A stretch of DNA of 64,000 bases, taken from Streptomyces cylindrosporus (GTDB lineage: Bacteria > Actinomycetota > Actinomycetes > Streptomycetales > Streptomycetaceae). Each line of letters starts with the position of its first letter. Position 1 is the first letter of the stretch. The notes beneath the pieces were generated by a model. The model searched no databases, had not been told where the DNA came from, and saw nothing but the letters and a program-made list of their open reading frames with translations. The stretch spans positions 310,001 through 374,000 of the forward strand of contig NZ_JALDAY010000006.1 in assembly GCF_022698165.1 (NCBI RefSeq). The letters run 5' to 3'. The translations under genes were made by a program, and so were the position numbers. Of the stretch, positions 32,953 through 42,800 are shown in pieces.

Positions 32953-34139
32953 GTGTCCTCCTTGGCGGGTGTGGCCAGTCGCTCCAGGTGGGTTGCGGCC
33001 GCCCGGCTGCCTCCGGCGGCACGGAACGCCGTACGGATCCGGTCGGCGGCGGTGCGGTGACCGGGTTCGTCGAGTACGGCGTCCAGGGCGGCGCCCAGCC
33101 GTGCGGCGGTGACCCGGCCGAAGCGCACCCGGACGCCCGCGCCCGCCGCGGTGACCTGTGCGGCCACCACCGGCTGGTCGTCGCGGATGGGTGCGACGAC
33201 GAGGGGGACGCCGTGCCACAGGGCCTCGCACACGGTGTTGTGGCCGCCGTGGCAGACGACGGCCTGCGTCCTTTCCAGCAGGGCGAGTTGGGGCACGGAG
33301 GGCAGGATCAGTACGTCCTTGTCCTGGTCGTCGGGCGGGCCGAGGGCGGCGCCCGGATCGACGACCACGCCCTGCACGCGGTCGGCGCGTTCACGCAGCG
33401 CCCGCACGCACTCGCCGAGGAAGCGGGCGCCCACGTCGGTGTTGGCGGTGCCGAGGGTGACCAGGACCGTGGCGCGGCCCGGATCGAGCCGGTGCCAGGG
33501 AAAGCCGGGCGCGGCCGGGCGGTGTCCGATGGAGGGCCCCACCCAGCGGATCCGCTCCGTGTGTGTCGCGGGGGCGGCCAACTCCAGTGTGCTGAAGGCG
33601 AGGACGAGGTGCGGGGAGAAGCGCGGGTCGCCGGTCCCCGCCGGATCGCCGACGCGGGCGCGGAGCTGGTGCAGGACGCCGTCGAGCCACTCGGCGACCT
33701 TGGGCATGCCCGCCAGGGCGTCCGCGAACTCCGCGGAGGTGGTGGCCGAGGTCGCCCACGGCAGGCCCAGCCGCTCGGCCACCAGCCCGCCGGCCAGGGC
33801 CTGTTGATCCGCCACGACGGCATCGGGCGCGAAGTCCGCCACCGCCGCTCGAACCCCGGGCGCCATCTCGTCGGCGAGCGGCACCAGGAACCGCTCCCAG
33901 AGGAACTTCAGCGCCTCCGGGCCCCGGATGTCCGGCGGCCGGACACCGTGCCCGGCGCCGGGCACGGGTCCCTCGCAGGGGAAGACCACCGCGGTCCGGC
34001 CCGCCAGCCGGCGGACAAGGCCGGGGTCGGGGCAGACCCAGGCGCACTCGTGTCCGCGTGCGGCCAGTTCGGCCGCCACCCCCACCGCGGGGTTGATGTG
34101 CCCGGTCAACGGCGGTACGACGAACAGGAATCTGCTCAC
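32949..34139 (-). CDS. GT1/MGT-family glycosyltransferase
   Basis: UDP- or dTDP-sugar-dependent glycosyltransferase of 396 residues, GT-B fold of the macrolide glycosyltransferase type. The N-terminal acceptor domain begins at FLFVVPPLTGHINPAVGVAA. The C-terminal donor-binding motif is VCHGGHNTVCEALWHGVPLVV, with the Asp-Gln pair (RDDQPVVA) that contacts the sugar. The GTG at 34139 overlaps the stop codon of the hydrolase gene (GTGA), and its own stop overlaps the methyltransferase start. It should attach a sugar to a hydroxyl of the polyketide or fatty acid product, implying a glycolipid-like end product. The sugar cannot be told. Confidence 0.9.
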   Translation of the reverse strand: MSRFLFVVPPLTGHINPAVGVAAELAARGHECAWVCPDPGLVRRLAGRTAVVFPCEGPVPGAGHGVRPPDIRGPEALKFLWERFLVPLADEMAPGVRAAVADFAPDAVVADQQALAGGLVAERLGLPWATSATTSAEFADALAGMPKVAEWLDGVLHQLRARVGDPAGTGDPRFSPHLVLAFSTLELAAPATHTERIRWVGPSIGHRPAAPGFPWHRLDPGRATVLVTLGTANTDVGARFLGECVRALRERADRVQGVVVDPGAALGPPDDQDKDVLILPSVPQLALLERTQAVVCHGGHNTVCEALWHGVPLVVAPIRDDQPVVAAQVTAAGAGVRVRFGRVTAARLGAALDAVLDEPGHRTAADRIRTAFRAAGGSRAAATHLERLATPAKEDT

Positions 34140-34948
34140 CGGGCGACGGCTTCCGCCGAGCGCACCCCGTCGATCAGCGTGAGGATGTGCCCGCCGACCA
34201 CGCCCGCCGCCTCCACCAGCACCGAGTGCTCGTGCCCCGGCACCACGACCGTCCGGCAGTCGGGCAGCAACTCCTCCAGCCACGGCACGAGTTCGGCGAG
34301 GTCCGAGTCTCCGCCGTACACCCCGAGCACCGGGCAGCGCACGGCGCGGATGCGGTCCTCGGTCAGCACCCGGCTGGCCGGGATGTCCCGTGCCAGTGTG
34401 CTCTCCCGGGCCAGCCGGGCGGCGCCCTTGGCCAGGCGTGCGGTGTTGTGGCCGCGGTGGGCGTTGATCCAGGTGAGCGCGTCGGTCTCGTTGTACGCCA
34501 GCTCGTGCAGGACGCGTCGCAGGATGCCGCCGAGCTTGACCGACCAGGCCGCGGTGGCCGGTTCGGACTCGATCAGGGTGACGCTCGCGGCCCGCTGAGG
34601 GTGCCGGGCGGCGTAGCCGAAGGCGACGGTGCCGCCGTAGGAGTTGCCGACGAGGTGGACCGGGCCGGTCACCTCCAGCCGGTCCAGCAGAGCCTCCAGG
34701 TCGTCGATGTTGTCGTCGAGGGTGTAGCCGCTCGACGGGCGGGCGCTGCGGCCGTGGCCGCGCAGGTCGTACATCACGACGTCGAGGCCGGACGCGGCGA
34801 ACGCGGGCGCGACGGTGAAGTAGTAGCTGGCCAGACTGTCGGTGAGGAGCCCGTGCACGAGCACGACCGTGGCGGTCGCCGCCCGGCCGTCGCGCGGCCC
34901 CATCCGCTGTACGTGCAACCGGAGTTGACCGGTGTCGACCATCGCCAT
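34136..34948 (-). CDS. alpha/beta hydrolase of the PUFA-synthase-like operon
   Basis: Alpha/beta hydrolase of 270 residues with a serine nucleophile elbow VGNSYGG, oxyanion region VVLVHGLLTDSLASYYFTV, acid Asp in YGGDSDLAELV and a histidine in VPGHEHSV, so the triad looks complete. It lies three bases after the ACP gene and overlaps the glycosyltransferase (GTGA). Since neither synthase protein has a thioesterase domain, it is the best candidate for chain release or for moving the acyl chain to an acceptor. That role is inferred. Confidence 0.85.
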   Translation of the reverse strand: MAMVDTGQLRLHVQRMGPRDGRAATATVVLVHGLLTDSLASYYFTVAPAFAASGLDVVMYDLRGHGRSARPSSGYTLDDNIDDLEALLDRLEVTGPVHLVGNSYGGTVAFGYAARHPQRAASVTLIESEPATAAWSVKLGGILRRVLHELAYNETDALTWINAHRGHNTARLAKGAARLARESTLARDIPASRVLTEDRIRAVRCPVLGVYGGDSDLAELVPWLEELLPDCRTVVVPGHEHSVLVEAAGVVGGHILTLIDGVRSAEAVAR

Positions 34949-34951
34949 GGC

Positions 34952-35263
34952 TCAGCCCGCCTCCGCCGCCTTCAGGCTGTGCACGACGTACTCGACGAGT
35001 CGGCCGACGGTGAGGTCGATGATCTCGTCGAACTCCATCCCGGCCAGGAACTCGGCGAAGTTGACCTGTCGGCCGTACTTGTCCTCCAGCAGGCCGGCGA
35101 GTGTCACCAGGTCGATGCTTTCCAGCTCCAGGTCGCGGTTGAAGGTGGTCGCCATGCCGATCTCGACGTCGTCCAGCCCGTATTCGTCTTCGAGGAGGGC
35201 GGTGAGCAGGCCGGCGATGTCGGCGAGGACCGCGTCCTCGTCCGTGGCGGTGGGGTGGGTCAT
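34952..35263 (-). CDS. free-standing acyl carrier protein
   Basis: Acyl carrier protein of 103 residues. The phosphopantetheine serine is Ser49 in DLELESIDLV, with acidic helices 2 and 3 typical of the family. Its ATG overlaps the stop of the KS-AT-DH-PPTase gene (ATGA). Being separate from the ACP inside the larger synthase, it may carry a starter or the finished chain to the hydrolase or glycosyltransferase. The PPTase fused to the preceding protein could activate it. Confidence 0.9.
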   Translation of the reverse strand: MTHPTATDEDAVLADIAGLLTALLEDEYGLDDVEIGMATTFNRDLELESIDLVTLAGLLEDKYGRQVNFAEFLAGMEFDEIIDLTVGRLVEYVVHSLKAAEAG

Positions 35264-38200
35264 CGGTCGTCCGTCTCCTTAGCGGGCGTCGCCGGGCCGG
35301 CCGTCCAGGCCACGACGTAGTTCCGGTCGGGCAGTCCCGGTGGATTGGCGGTACGTTCGTGTCGCACCAGGTAGGAGCCGTTCAGCCGTCCCGACACCAA
35401 CAGCACTTCCGGTTCGGTCGCTTCGAGGACGGTGAAGTCGCGGGGCTGGCCGGCGAATCCGGTGCCCTCCGCCTTGGCGACCGCCTCCTTCGCCGCCCAG
35501 AACCGGGTGAACCAGAGCGCCTCCGGCTCGGCCGTGGCGGCGGACCGCTCCCGCAGCAGGGCGAGTTCGGACACGCCGAGGGCGGTGGCGAAGGTCGCCG
35601 GGTCGCGGTCGACGACCTCCTCGATGTCGATGCCGGGACCGGAACCGGGACCGGCGCCGGCGTCTCCGTGTCGCGGCCGTACGATCGCGACCGCCGCCTC
35701 GGCGCGGTGGGCCAGCGACACGTCCAGCGGGGACAGGGTCCGGCCGTGCAGGCCGGTGACGTACGGACGCCCGGACGCGTCGTTGCGCACCCGCACCTCA
35801 GCCGGGAAGACCGGACCCTCGCCGTGGTCCCACAGCCACCGCCGCACCGCGTCCTTGGCCGCGATCCGGCCGAGCAGCCACTGTCTGCGGCCGCGTGGCG
35901 GGTGGGCGGCGTACTCCGACCGCTCCGCGCCGCTCAGCAGGTTGCGCATGGTCAGCTCGCGGGAGGCGAGGTCGGGCCAGCGCTCGTGCAACAGCATCCA
36001 GCCGCCGGGCCGGGCCTCGGAGAGCGTGTTGCGTTCGGGGAAGCGTTCGACGGGCCGGGTCTTGGGGTCGTTGTCGAAGCGGCGGTCCTGCCAGCCGGTC
36101 AGCTCCGCCCAGACCCGTCCGGCGACGGTCAGCTGGACGTCGGCTTCGAGTTCCGTGTCGGTGAGGGAGGTGATCCGCACCAGGCACGCGACCTCGGTTC
36201 CGGGGGCCGGGTGAGGGCCGTAGAACCGCATCTGCCGTGTCTGGACGGGGAAGACGACGGTCCGCTCGGTGCGGGTCGCCATGATCCAGTAGCCGAGGAT
36301 CTGGCCGACGTTGTCGAGGAGGGCGCCGGGGGCTGCGGGTGTGGTGATCACGCCTCGGATGTGGGAGTCGCCGATGGCGGTGAGCTCGGTGACGCCCTGG
36401 AAGGCCGGGCCGTGGAACATCCAGCGTTCGCGGTAGAGCCGGTCCGCGGTGTGCTCGGGGATGTGTTCGGTGGCGGGGTCCGTGCGCCAGGGGGGCGGGG
36501 GTGCAGCGGTGTGGCCGGCGGCGAGTTCGACGACGGCACGGGCCTGGTGGCCGAAGGCGACCGCGAGCCGGTCCGGGCCCTCGGCGGTCACGGTGACTGG
36601 CACGTCCACCGGTGGCGTGGCCGTGACCCATTGCCCGAAGCGGGCCCCGTGCACGGCGACCGCCCGCTTGCCGGGGGCCGCCCGCTCGGCCACCTCCATC
36701 ATGTGGTGCACGATCGTGGTCGCCGGCACGACCGGCCACCGGTCGGCCATGTCGGGCCAGCCCGGGCGCTGCCGGAAGAAGCAGTGGTCCAGGAGGTAGG
36801 GCATGGCGTCGGTGGAGACGTGGACGGTGGTGCGGTGCTCCTGGGGTGGGGCGGGACGCACAGCCGGCGGGATGGAGGCCGGTGGCAAGGGCGGGGCGGC
36901 CAGGTGGCCGGTCGGTGTGGCGCTCGGATGCCCGGTCGGGCGTCGCGCGCCCGCGGTGATCAGCTCCGCGGCCGTCGCCGCCGTGTCCCGCAGCAGGGCG
37001 GAGAGTTCGGCGGCGGCCGATGAGCGCGTGGCGAGCGTGTCCAGCGGCGAGGAGTGCGGCTGTCCGGCGGCAGGTCGGAGGGTGTGACGTAGTTCCGCGA
37101 GGGCCGGGCCTTCCAGCGACACCAGGGCTCCGCCCAGGTCGAGCCGGACCGGCGGCCGGGTCGACCGCGGGGAGGCCGGGGAGGCCTGGGCTGGGGTGAG
37201 GGCCGGGGCTACCGCCGCGCCCGTGCTCCACAGGGCGGTCGCCACCCGGCGGAGCTGCGCGAGGCCCGAGCGGTGCGGGGAGTTGGCGGCCACGACCAGG
37301 TGGTCGCGGCCGGCGAGGGTGTCGTCGATGAGCGAGCCGAGCCGGCCGGTGCCGACTTGGACGAAGGTGCGGTGTCCGGCGTCGTACAGCGCCTCCACCA
37401 ACTGCCGGAACCGGACCGGCTCCAGCAGATGCCGGACGAACAACTCCCGTACGCCTGACTCGTCTTGGGGATACGGCGACGCGGTCGTCCCCGACCAGAG
37501 GGGGACCGTCGGCGGGAGGAGCCGGAGGCGGCGGGCGGCCTCTTCGATGGGGGCCAGGTAGGGCTTCAGCATGGGTGTGTGGAAGCCGGAGCGGAACGGC
37601 AGCACCTGGGCGATCACGCCCTGCGCCCGGAAGGACCGTACGAACTCCTGGACCGCTTCGTCCGGACCGCAAACCATGGACTGGCTCGGCGCGTTGTCGT
37701 GGGAGAGCACGACTCCGGCCGCCGCCCACGCCTCCTCGTCGAGGGCGGCCAGGACACGCGCCGCCGGTGCGCCCAGCGCGCCGAAGGACAGTCCGGGGAC
37801 GTTCAGGCTGTCGGGGTCGAAGGCGGCCATGAAGTCGCTGACCTCGTCCGCGGAATACAGGCCCGCCGCCGCCATCGCGGTCCACTCGCCGACGCTGTGC
37901 CCGGCGACCGCGTCGGGTACGACGCCCATGCGCCCCAGCGCGGCGTCGAGGAGCCGGCCGACGGCGACCACCTCCAGGCCGTGCCTGCCGACGTCCGCGA
38001 CCTTGGCGCCGGAGTGGATGCCGGGCAGAGCGAAGTGGGCGGCCACATCGTCCACTTGGGGCACGAACTCGCCCTCCAGGCCCGGAAACACGAAGACGAG
38101 GCCGCCCTCCAGCGGTCGCGGTGCGAACCACACGTCGCTGCGGCCCTGCCACGCGCGTCCCTTGGCGACGGCCTTGCGGGCGAGGGCCAGTTTCCTGGCG

Positions 38201-39831
38201 GTCGGCTCGACCACACCGAGCCGGCAGCCGCCGGCCGCGGCGTGGGTACGGCGGTCGTCCAGGCCGGCGGCCAGGACGGCGGTGTCGGAGGCGTCCAGCA
38301 GCCGGGCCAGCTCCTCGGGGCCGTCGGCGGCGAGCAGGAGCGTCTTCTCCGGCTCGGTCACGACGGCCTTGGCGCGGCGCGGCCGGCGTGTGCCCGGCGG
38401 CTCCTCCAGGACCACGTGTGCGTTGATGCCGCCGAACCCGAACGCGTTGACCGCGGCCCGCCGCACCGGCCGCTCGGGCGTGGTCTCCCACGGCTCAGCC
38501 TGCCGCAGCGGGCGGAAGCGGGTGGCGGTGAGCGCGGGGTGGGGGTCGTCGCAGTGGAGGGTCGGCAGGAGTGTGCCGTGGTGGACGGCGAGGGCGGCCT
38601 TGATCAGGCCGGCCACTCCGGCGGCGGGCATCGTGTGGCCGATCATCGACTTCACCGAGCCGATGACGGCGTGCTCCCGCGAACCGGCGCCCTCCGCCGG
38701 GCCGAACACTTCGGCCAGCGTGGCCAGTTCGGCCGCGTCACCGGCCGGGGTGGCCGTGCCGTGTGCCTCCAGGAGGCCGACGGAGCCGGGTTCGGCCGGA
38801 TCGAGCCCGGCGGCGTGCCAGGCCTGGCGCACGGCGTGGGCCTGGCCGGCCGAGTCCGGGTTGACGAGGCTCGCGGTACGGCCGTCGCCGGCCACGCCGG
38901 TACCGCGGATGACGGCGTACACGCGGTCGCCGTCGCGTTCGGCGTCGGCGAGTCGCTTGAGGACGACGATGCCGGTGCCCTCGCCGATCAGGATGCCGTC
39001 GGCGTCCCGGTGGAAGGGGCGGATGCGCTGGGACGGGGAGAGGGCGCGCAGCTGGGAGAAGACGCTCCACAGAGTGATGTCGTGGCAGTGGTGGACTCCC
39101 CCGGCGAACATCACGTCGCAGCGTCCGGCGGTGAGTTCGCCGACCGCCTGGTCGACGGCGACCAGCGAGGAGGCGCAGGCCGCGTCCACGGTGTAGGCGG
39201 GACCGCGCAGGTCGAGGCGGTTGGCGACCCGGGAGGCGGCGAGGTTGGGCACCAGGCCGATGGCGTTCTCGGGGCTGTCGGGGCCGAGCCGGTCGGTGAA
39301 CGCCTCGCGGACGCGGTCGAGTTGACCGGGTGTCAGCTCCGGGACCAACTCGCCCAGGGTACGCACGAGTTGTCCCGCGGTACGGACCCGCTGGTCGAGC
39401 CGGACCAGGCCGGGGGTGAGGTAGCCGCCCCGGCCCAGGACGACGCCGACGCGACGGCGGTCCGGCAACCGGCCCTCGCCGCCCGCGTCGGCGAGGGCCT
39501 CGGCGGCCACGTGCAGGGCGATGAGCTGGTCGGGCTCGGTGCCGGCCACCGAGTTCGGCATGATCCCGAACCGGGTGACCTCCACCTCGGCCAGGGCGTC
39601 GACGAATCCGCCGCGCCGGCAGTACACCCGCTCCGCGACGGCCCGGCCGGTCGCCGCTCCTTCCCGGTAGTAGGCGTCGGTGTCCCAACGCCCGTCCGGC
39701 ACGTCGGAGATGGCGTCCCGGCCGTGCCGCAGGTTGTCCCAGTAGGCGTCCAGACCGGCGGCGCCGGGCAGCAGCGCCGACATGCCCACGATGGCCACCG
39801 GGGTCTGGCGGCCCGTCATGTGCGGTCGCAT
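35260..39831 (-). CDS. PUFA-synthase-like polyketide synthase: KS-AT-DH-PPTase
   Basis: Multidomain synthase of 1523 residues from the ATG at 39831 (39819 is an alternative). KS is at about 9-479 with Cys219 in VDAACASSL, His357 in EAHGTA and His399 in SMIGHTM. AT is at about 576-874 with Ser646 in AGHSVGEW and FHTPM. A double-hotdog dehydratase is at about 1004-1254 (LDHCFFRQRPGWP, Asp1173 in ALLDNVGQ). A 4'-phosphopantetheinyl transferase is at about 1274-1514 (GIDIEEV, WAAKEAVAKA). The domain logic matches PfaC-type and actinomycete relatives of eicosapentaenoate synthases. The start lies one base after the stop of the larger synthase, so they are translationally coupled, and the stop overlaps the ACP gene. 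Carrying its own PPTase makes the locus self-sufficient. Confidence 0.9.
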   Translation of the reverse strand: MRPHMTGRQTPVAIVGMSALLPGAAGLDAYWDNLRHGRDAISDVPDGRWDTDAYYREGAATGRAVAERVYCRRGGFVDALAEVEVTRFGIMPNSVAGTEPDQLIALHVAAEALADAGGEGRLPDRRRVGVVLGRGGYLTPGLVRLDQRVRTAGQLVRTLGELVPELTPGQLDRVREAFTDRLGPDSPENAIGLVPNLAASRVANRLDLRGPAYTVDAACASSLVAVDQAVGELTAGRCDVMFAGGVHHCHDITLWSVFSQLRALSPSQRIRPFHRDADGILIGEGTGIVVLKRLADAERDGDRVYAVIRGTGVAGDGRTASLVNPDSAGQAHAVRQAWHAAGLDPAEPGSVGLLEAHGTATPAGDAAELATLAEVFGPAEGAGSREHAVIGSVKSMIGHTMPAAGVAGLIKAALAVHHGTLLPTLHCDDPHPALTATRFRPLRQAEPWETTPERPVRRAAVNAFGFGGINAHVVLEEPPGTRRPRRAKAVVTEPEKTLLLAADGPEELARLLDASDTAVLAAGLDDRRTHAAAGGCRLGVVEPTARKLALARKAVAKGRAWQGRSDVWFAPRPLEGGLVFVFPGLEGEFVPQVDDVAAHFALPGIHSGAKVADVGRHGLEVVAVGRLLDAALGRMGVVPDAVAGHSVGEWTAMAAAGLYSADEVSDFMAAFDPDSLNVPGLSFGALGAPAARVLAALDEEAWAAAGVVLSHDNAPSQSMVCGPDEAVQEFVRSFRAQGVIAQVLPFRSGFHTPMLKPYLAPIEEAARRLRLLPPTVPLWSGTTASPYPQDESGVRELFVRHLLEPVRFRQLVEALYDAGHRTFVQVGTGRLGSLIDDTLAGRDHLVVAANSPHRSGLAQLRRVATALWSTGAAVAPALTPAQASPASPRSTRPPVRLDLGGALVSLEGPALAELRHTLRPAAGQPHSSPLDTLATRSSAAAELSALLRDTAATAAELITAGARRPTGHPSATPTGHLAAPPLPPASIPPAVRPAPPQEHRTTVHVSTDAMPYLLDHCFFRQRPGWPDMADRWPVVPATTIVHHMMEVAERAAPGKRAVAVHGARFGQWVTATPPVDVPVTVTAEGPDRLAVAFGHQARAVVELAAGHTAAPPPPWRTDPATEHIPEHTADRLYRERWMFHGPAFQGVTELTAIGDSHIRGVITTPAAPGALLDNVGQILGYWIMATRTERTVVFPVQTRQMRFYGPHPAPGTEVACLVRITSLTDTELEADVQLTVAGRVWAELTGWQDRRFDNDPKTRPVERFPERNTLSEARPGGWMLLHERWPDLASRELTMRNLLSGAERSEYAAHPPRGRRQWLLGRIAAKDAVRRWLWDHGEGPVFPAEVRVRNDASGRPYVTGLHGRTLSPLDVSLAHRAEAAVAIVRPRHGDAGAGPGSGPGIDIEEVVDRDPATFATALGVSELALLRERSAATAEPEALWFTRFWAAKEAVAKAEGTGFAGQPRDFTVLEATEPEVLLVSGRLNGSYLVRHERTANPPGLPDRNYVVAWTAGPATPAKETDDR

Positions 39832-39832
39832 C

Positions 39833-42800
39833 TCACCAGCCCGAGGCGGTGTAGACGACGGCCCCGGCCGATTCCTCGCCCCAGGCGAGCTCGCGCAGGA
39901 GTGCCGCGGTGCCTTCGTCGGGGTCGATGAGCCGGATGCCGCGGCGGGCGTACTCACGGCCGAGTTCCGGGGTCACCATGCCGCTGTGGCCCTCGGCCGG
40001 CGCCCAGGGCCCCCAGTGCACGGTCAGGACCCGGCGTCCGGTGCGGGCGGCCCAGGCGGTGCCCAGGGTTTCGAGGGCGTCGTTGGCGGCGGCGTAGTCG
40101 GCCTGGCCGCGGTTGCCCAGGACGGCGGAGATGCTGCCGAACAGCACGGTGAAGGCAGGTCCGTTGGGCATGCCCTCCAGCGCGGCCAGCAGGGTTTCGG
40201 CACCGCAGGTCTTCGTGCTGTACACACGCTCGAAGGACTCGGCGCTCTTCTCGGCGATCAGCCGGTCCTCGATCACCCCGGCCGCGTAGACCACGCCGTC
40301 GAGGCGGTCGTACTCGGCGTAGGTCTCCTTCACGGCCTGGAGTGCCGCGTCGGGATCGCGGAAGTCGACGGCGTGGTAGCGGACTTGGCTGCCCAGCGCC
40401 GTCAGTTCCGCGACGGTGGCGGCTATCTCCCTTTGCGCCAGCAGGAGTTCGGCTCTTCGGTTGATCTCGGCGGGGGCCAGGCCGCCCTGGGCGGCGAGCG
40501 CCGCGCGCAGTTCGGCCGGGGTGCGGGCGTCGGCCGTCGCCGGGTCCTCGGGTCCGGCCGGGGCGGGTGTCCTGCCGAGCAGTTCGATACGGCAGCGGGA
40601 TGCCGCGGCGAGCGAGGCGGCCACCTTGGCGGTGATACCGCGGGCTCCGCCGACCAGCAGCACCACCGAGTCCCGGTCGAGGCCCAGCGCGGCGGCCTCG
40701 GCGGCTCCGTCCCCGGCCGGTCCGGCGCCGTTGGTGGCCAGGGGGCCGAGCGGGGTCTCGACCAGCTCAAGTCCCTGCCGGCCGGACGCGGAGCGCAGGA
40801 CGACAGGGGCGTCCGACCCGGAGATCAGCAGTTCGGCCAGCAGCGCGTCGGCGACCGTCCTGGACGAGGTGTCGTCGAGGTCGACCACCCGGGCGACCGT
40901 CTCCGGATACTCGCGGGCGATGGTACGGAACAGGCCGTGCAGCCCGGCCGAGCGGATCGCGCCGGAGGGTCTTACGGCGATCAGCCGCCCTGGGGTGCGG
41001 CGGAGCGCGGCCTGCAGCACGGGGAAGGCGGTGGGCAGGACCGGCAGGCCGGCGGGGCTGAGGGCGTCGAGGTAGAGGATGGCGTCCACCGGGGTGCCGG
41101 TCTCCGAGAGCAGGTCGTCGGCGGTGACGTGGTGGGCGTCGGCGCCGTGCGCGGTGAGCCGGGCCAAGGCCTCGCGGGCCGTGTCACCGCCGTCGCCGAC
41201 GAGGAGGATCCGCAGGCCGGTGAGCGCGCCGGTCGGGTCCGCCGGGCCGTCGCCGTCCTGGTACTGCAGGCGCACGGGTCGCAGCTGGAGACGCTTCGGC
41301 GCCACGCCGGTCACCGGCGCGGGGTGCTGTGTCACATCGTCGGTCGTGGACGTCGGCCGCGGTGCTTCCCGCGCCTCCTCGGCCGGGTCGCCCGCGGGGA
41401 GGCGTGCCGCGAGCCATCCGGTCACCGAGGCCGCCGTACGGGCCCTGGCCAGCTCCTCCAGCTCCATGTCGTCCAGCGCCGTGACGTCCGCGCCCCCGAT
41501 GCCCAGGCGCTTGGCCAGCTCACCGGCGATCTCCGCCCGCTTGATGGAGTCGATGCTGAGGTCCGCCTCCAGGTCCAGGTCGGGCTCGATCATGTCGACG
41601 GGATAGCCGGTGCGCTCGCTGATGATCTCCAGGACGACCTGTTCGAGGTCGGTCGCCGGAGCCTCGACGGCCGCGGCGGCTTCCAACTCCGGTTGCGGCA
41701 TGACGACTTCGGCGACCGGCAGCGGCTGGGGAGCCGCCGGTGCAACGGGCGGCGTCCCGGGCGTCGCCCCGAAGTAGGTGAGCAGCACATCGCGCTGGGC
41801 GGCCACCATCTCGCGGCTGGTACGCAGGAATTCGCTGATCAGCGCGTCCCGGTCGGCCGTGCCGGGGACACCCTGCGGATGGTTCGTCGTCACTGTCGTC
41901 TCCACGACGCGTCGGGCCGGCGTCAGGGCGCCGGGAAGGAAGTCGCCTGCGGCGGTACGGACCAGCTGTCCGTCGACCGTCCAGCCGGGCCGTACGGGTG
42001 CGGGAGCGCGGCTCGCGTCGACGGCGTCACGGCCGCGGAAGAGCCGTCCGGTGCTCACCGGCACTCCGGTGACGGCCAGCCGGGCCAGGGCGTCGAGCCA
42101 GCCGCGCAGGCCGGCTCCGGCGTGCGGCTCGCAGGCGATGGTGCGGTGCGGGCGGTCGCCGAGGATCTGGGAGACCAGCCGGGTCAGCACGGTGCCGGGT
42201 CCCGCCTCGACGAAGGTCCGCGCCCCGGCCGCGTACATCGCCTCGATCTGCTCGGCGAAACGCACGGGTGCGCCGATCTGGGCGGCCAGTTCGGTCCGTA
42301 CGGCGTCCGCGTCGTCGCCGTAGACGGCGGCGGTGCGGTTGGACCACACGGGGAACTCGGGGGCGTGGACGGTCTGTTGTGCGAGGGCCTCGGCGAAGCG
42401 CGCTCCGGCATCGGCGACCAGGGGGCTGTGGAAGGCGCAGGCCACCGGGATGCGTTTCGCGCCGAACCCGGCGTCCCGCAGCAGTCGTACCGTGTCGGTG
42501 ACCGCCTGCGTCGGACCGGAGATCACCGTCTGGCGCGGGGCGTTGTGGTTGGCGACGACGACCGAGGCGGGGGCGCCGCGCTCGCGCAGGGTGCGCTCGA
42601 CGTCCTCGGCGCCCGCCTCGACCGCGGCCATGGTGCCCGGGTCGTCGGTGCCGGTGGACGCGAGGATGGCCGCCGCGCGCTCGCCGCTCAGCCGCAGCAG
42701 TGCCTCCGGGCCGACGGCACCGGCCGCGCACAGGGCGACGAGTTCGCCGTAGCTGTGGCCGGCCGCCATGTCGGGCCGTACGCCGACCGCGGTGAGCAGG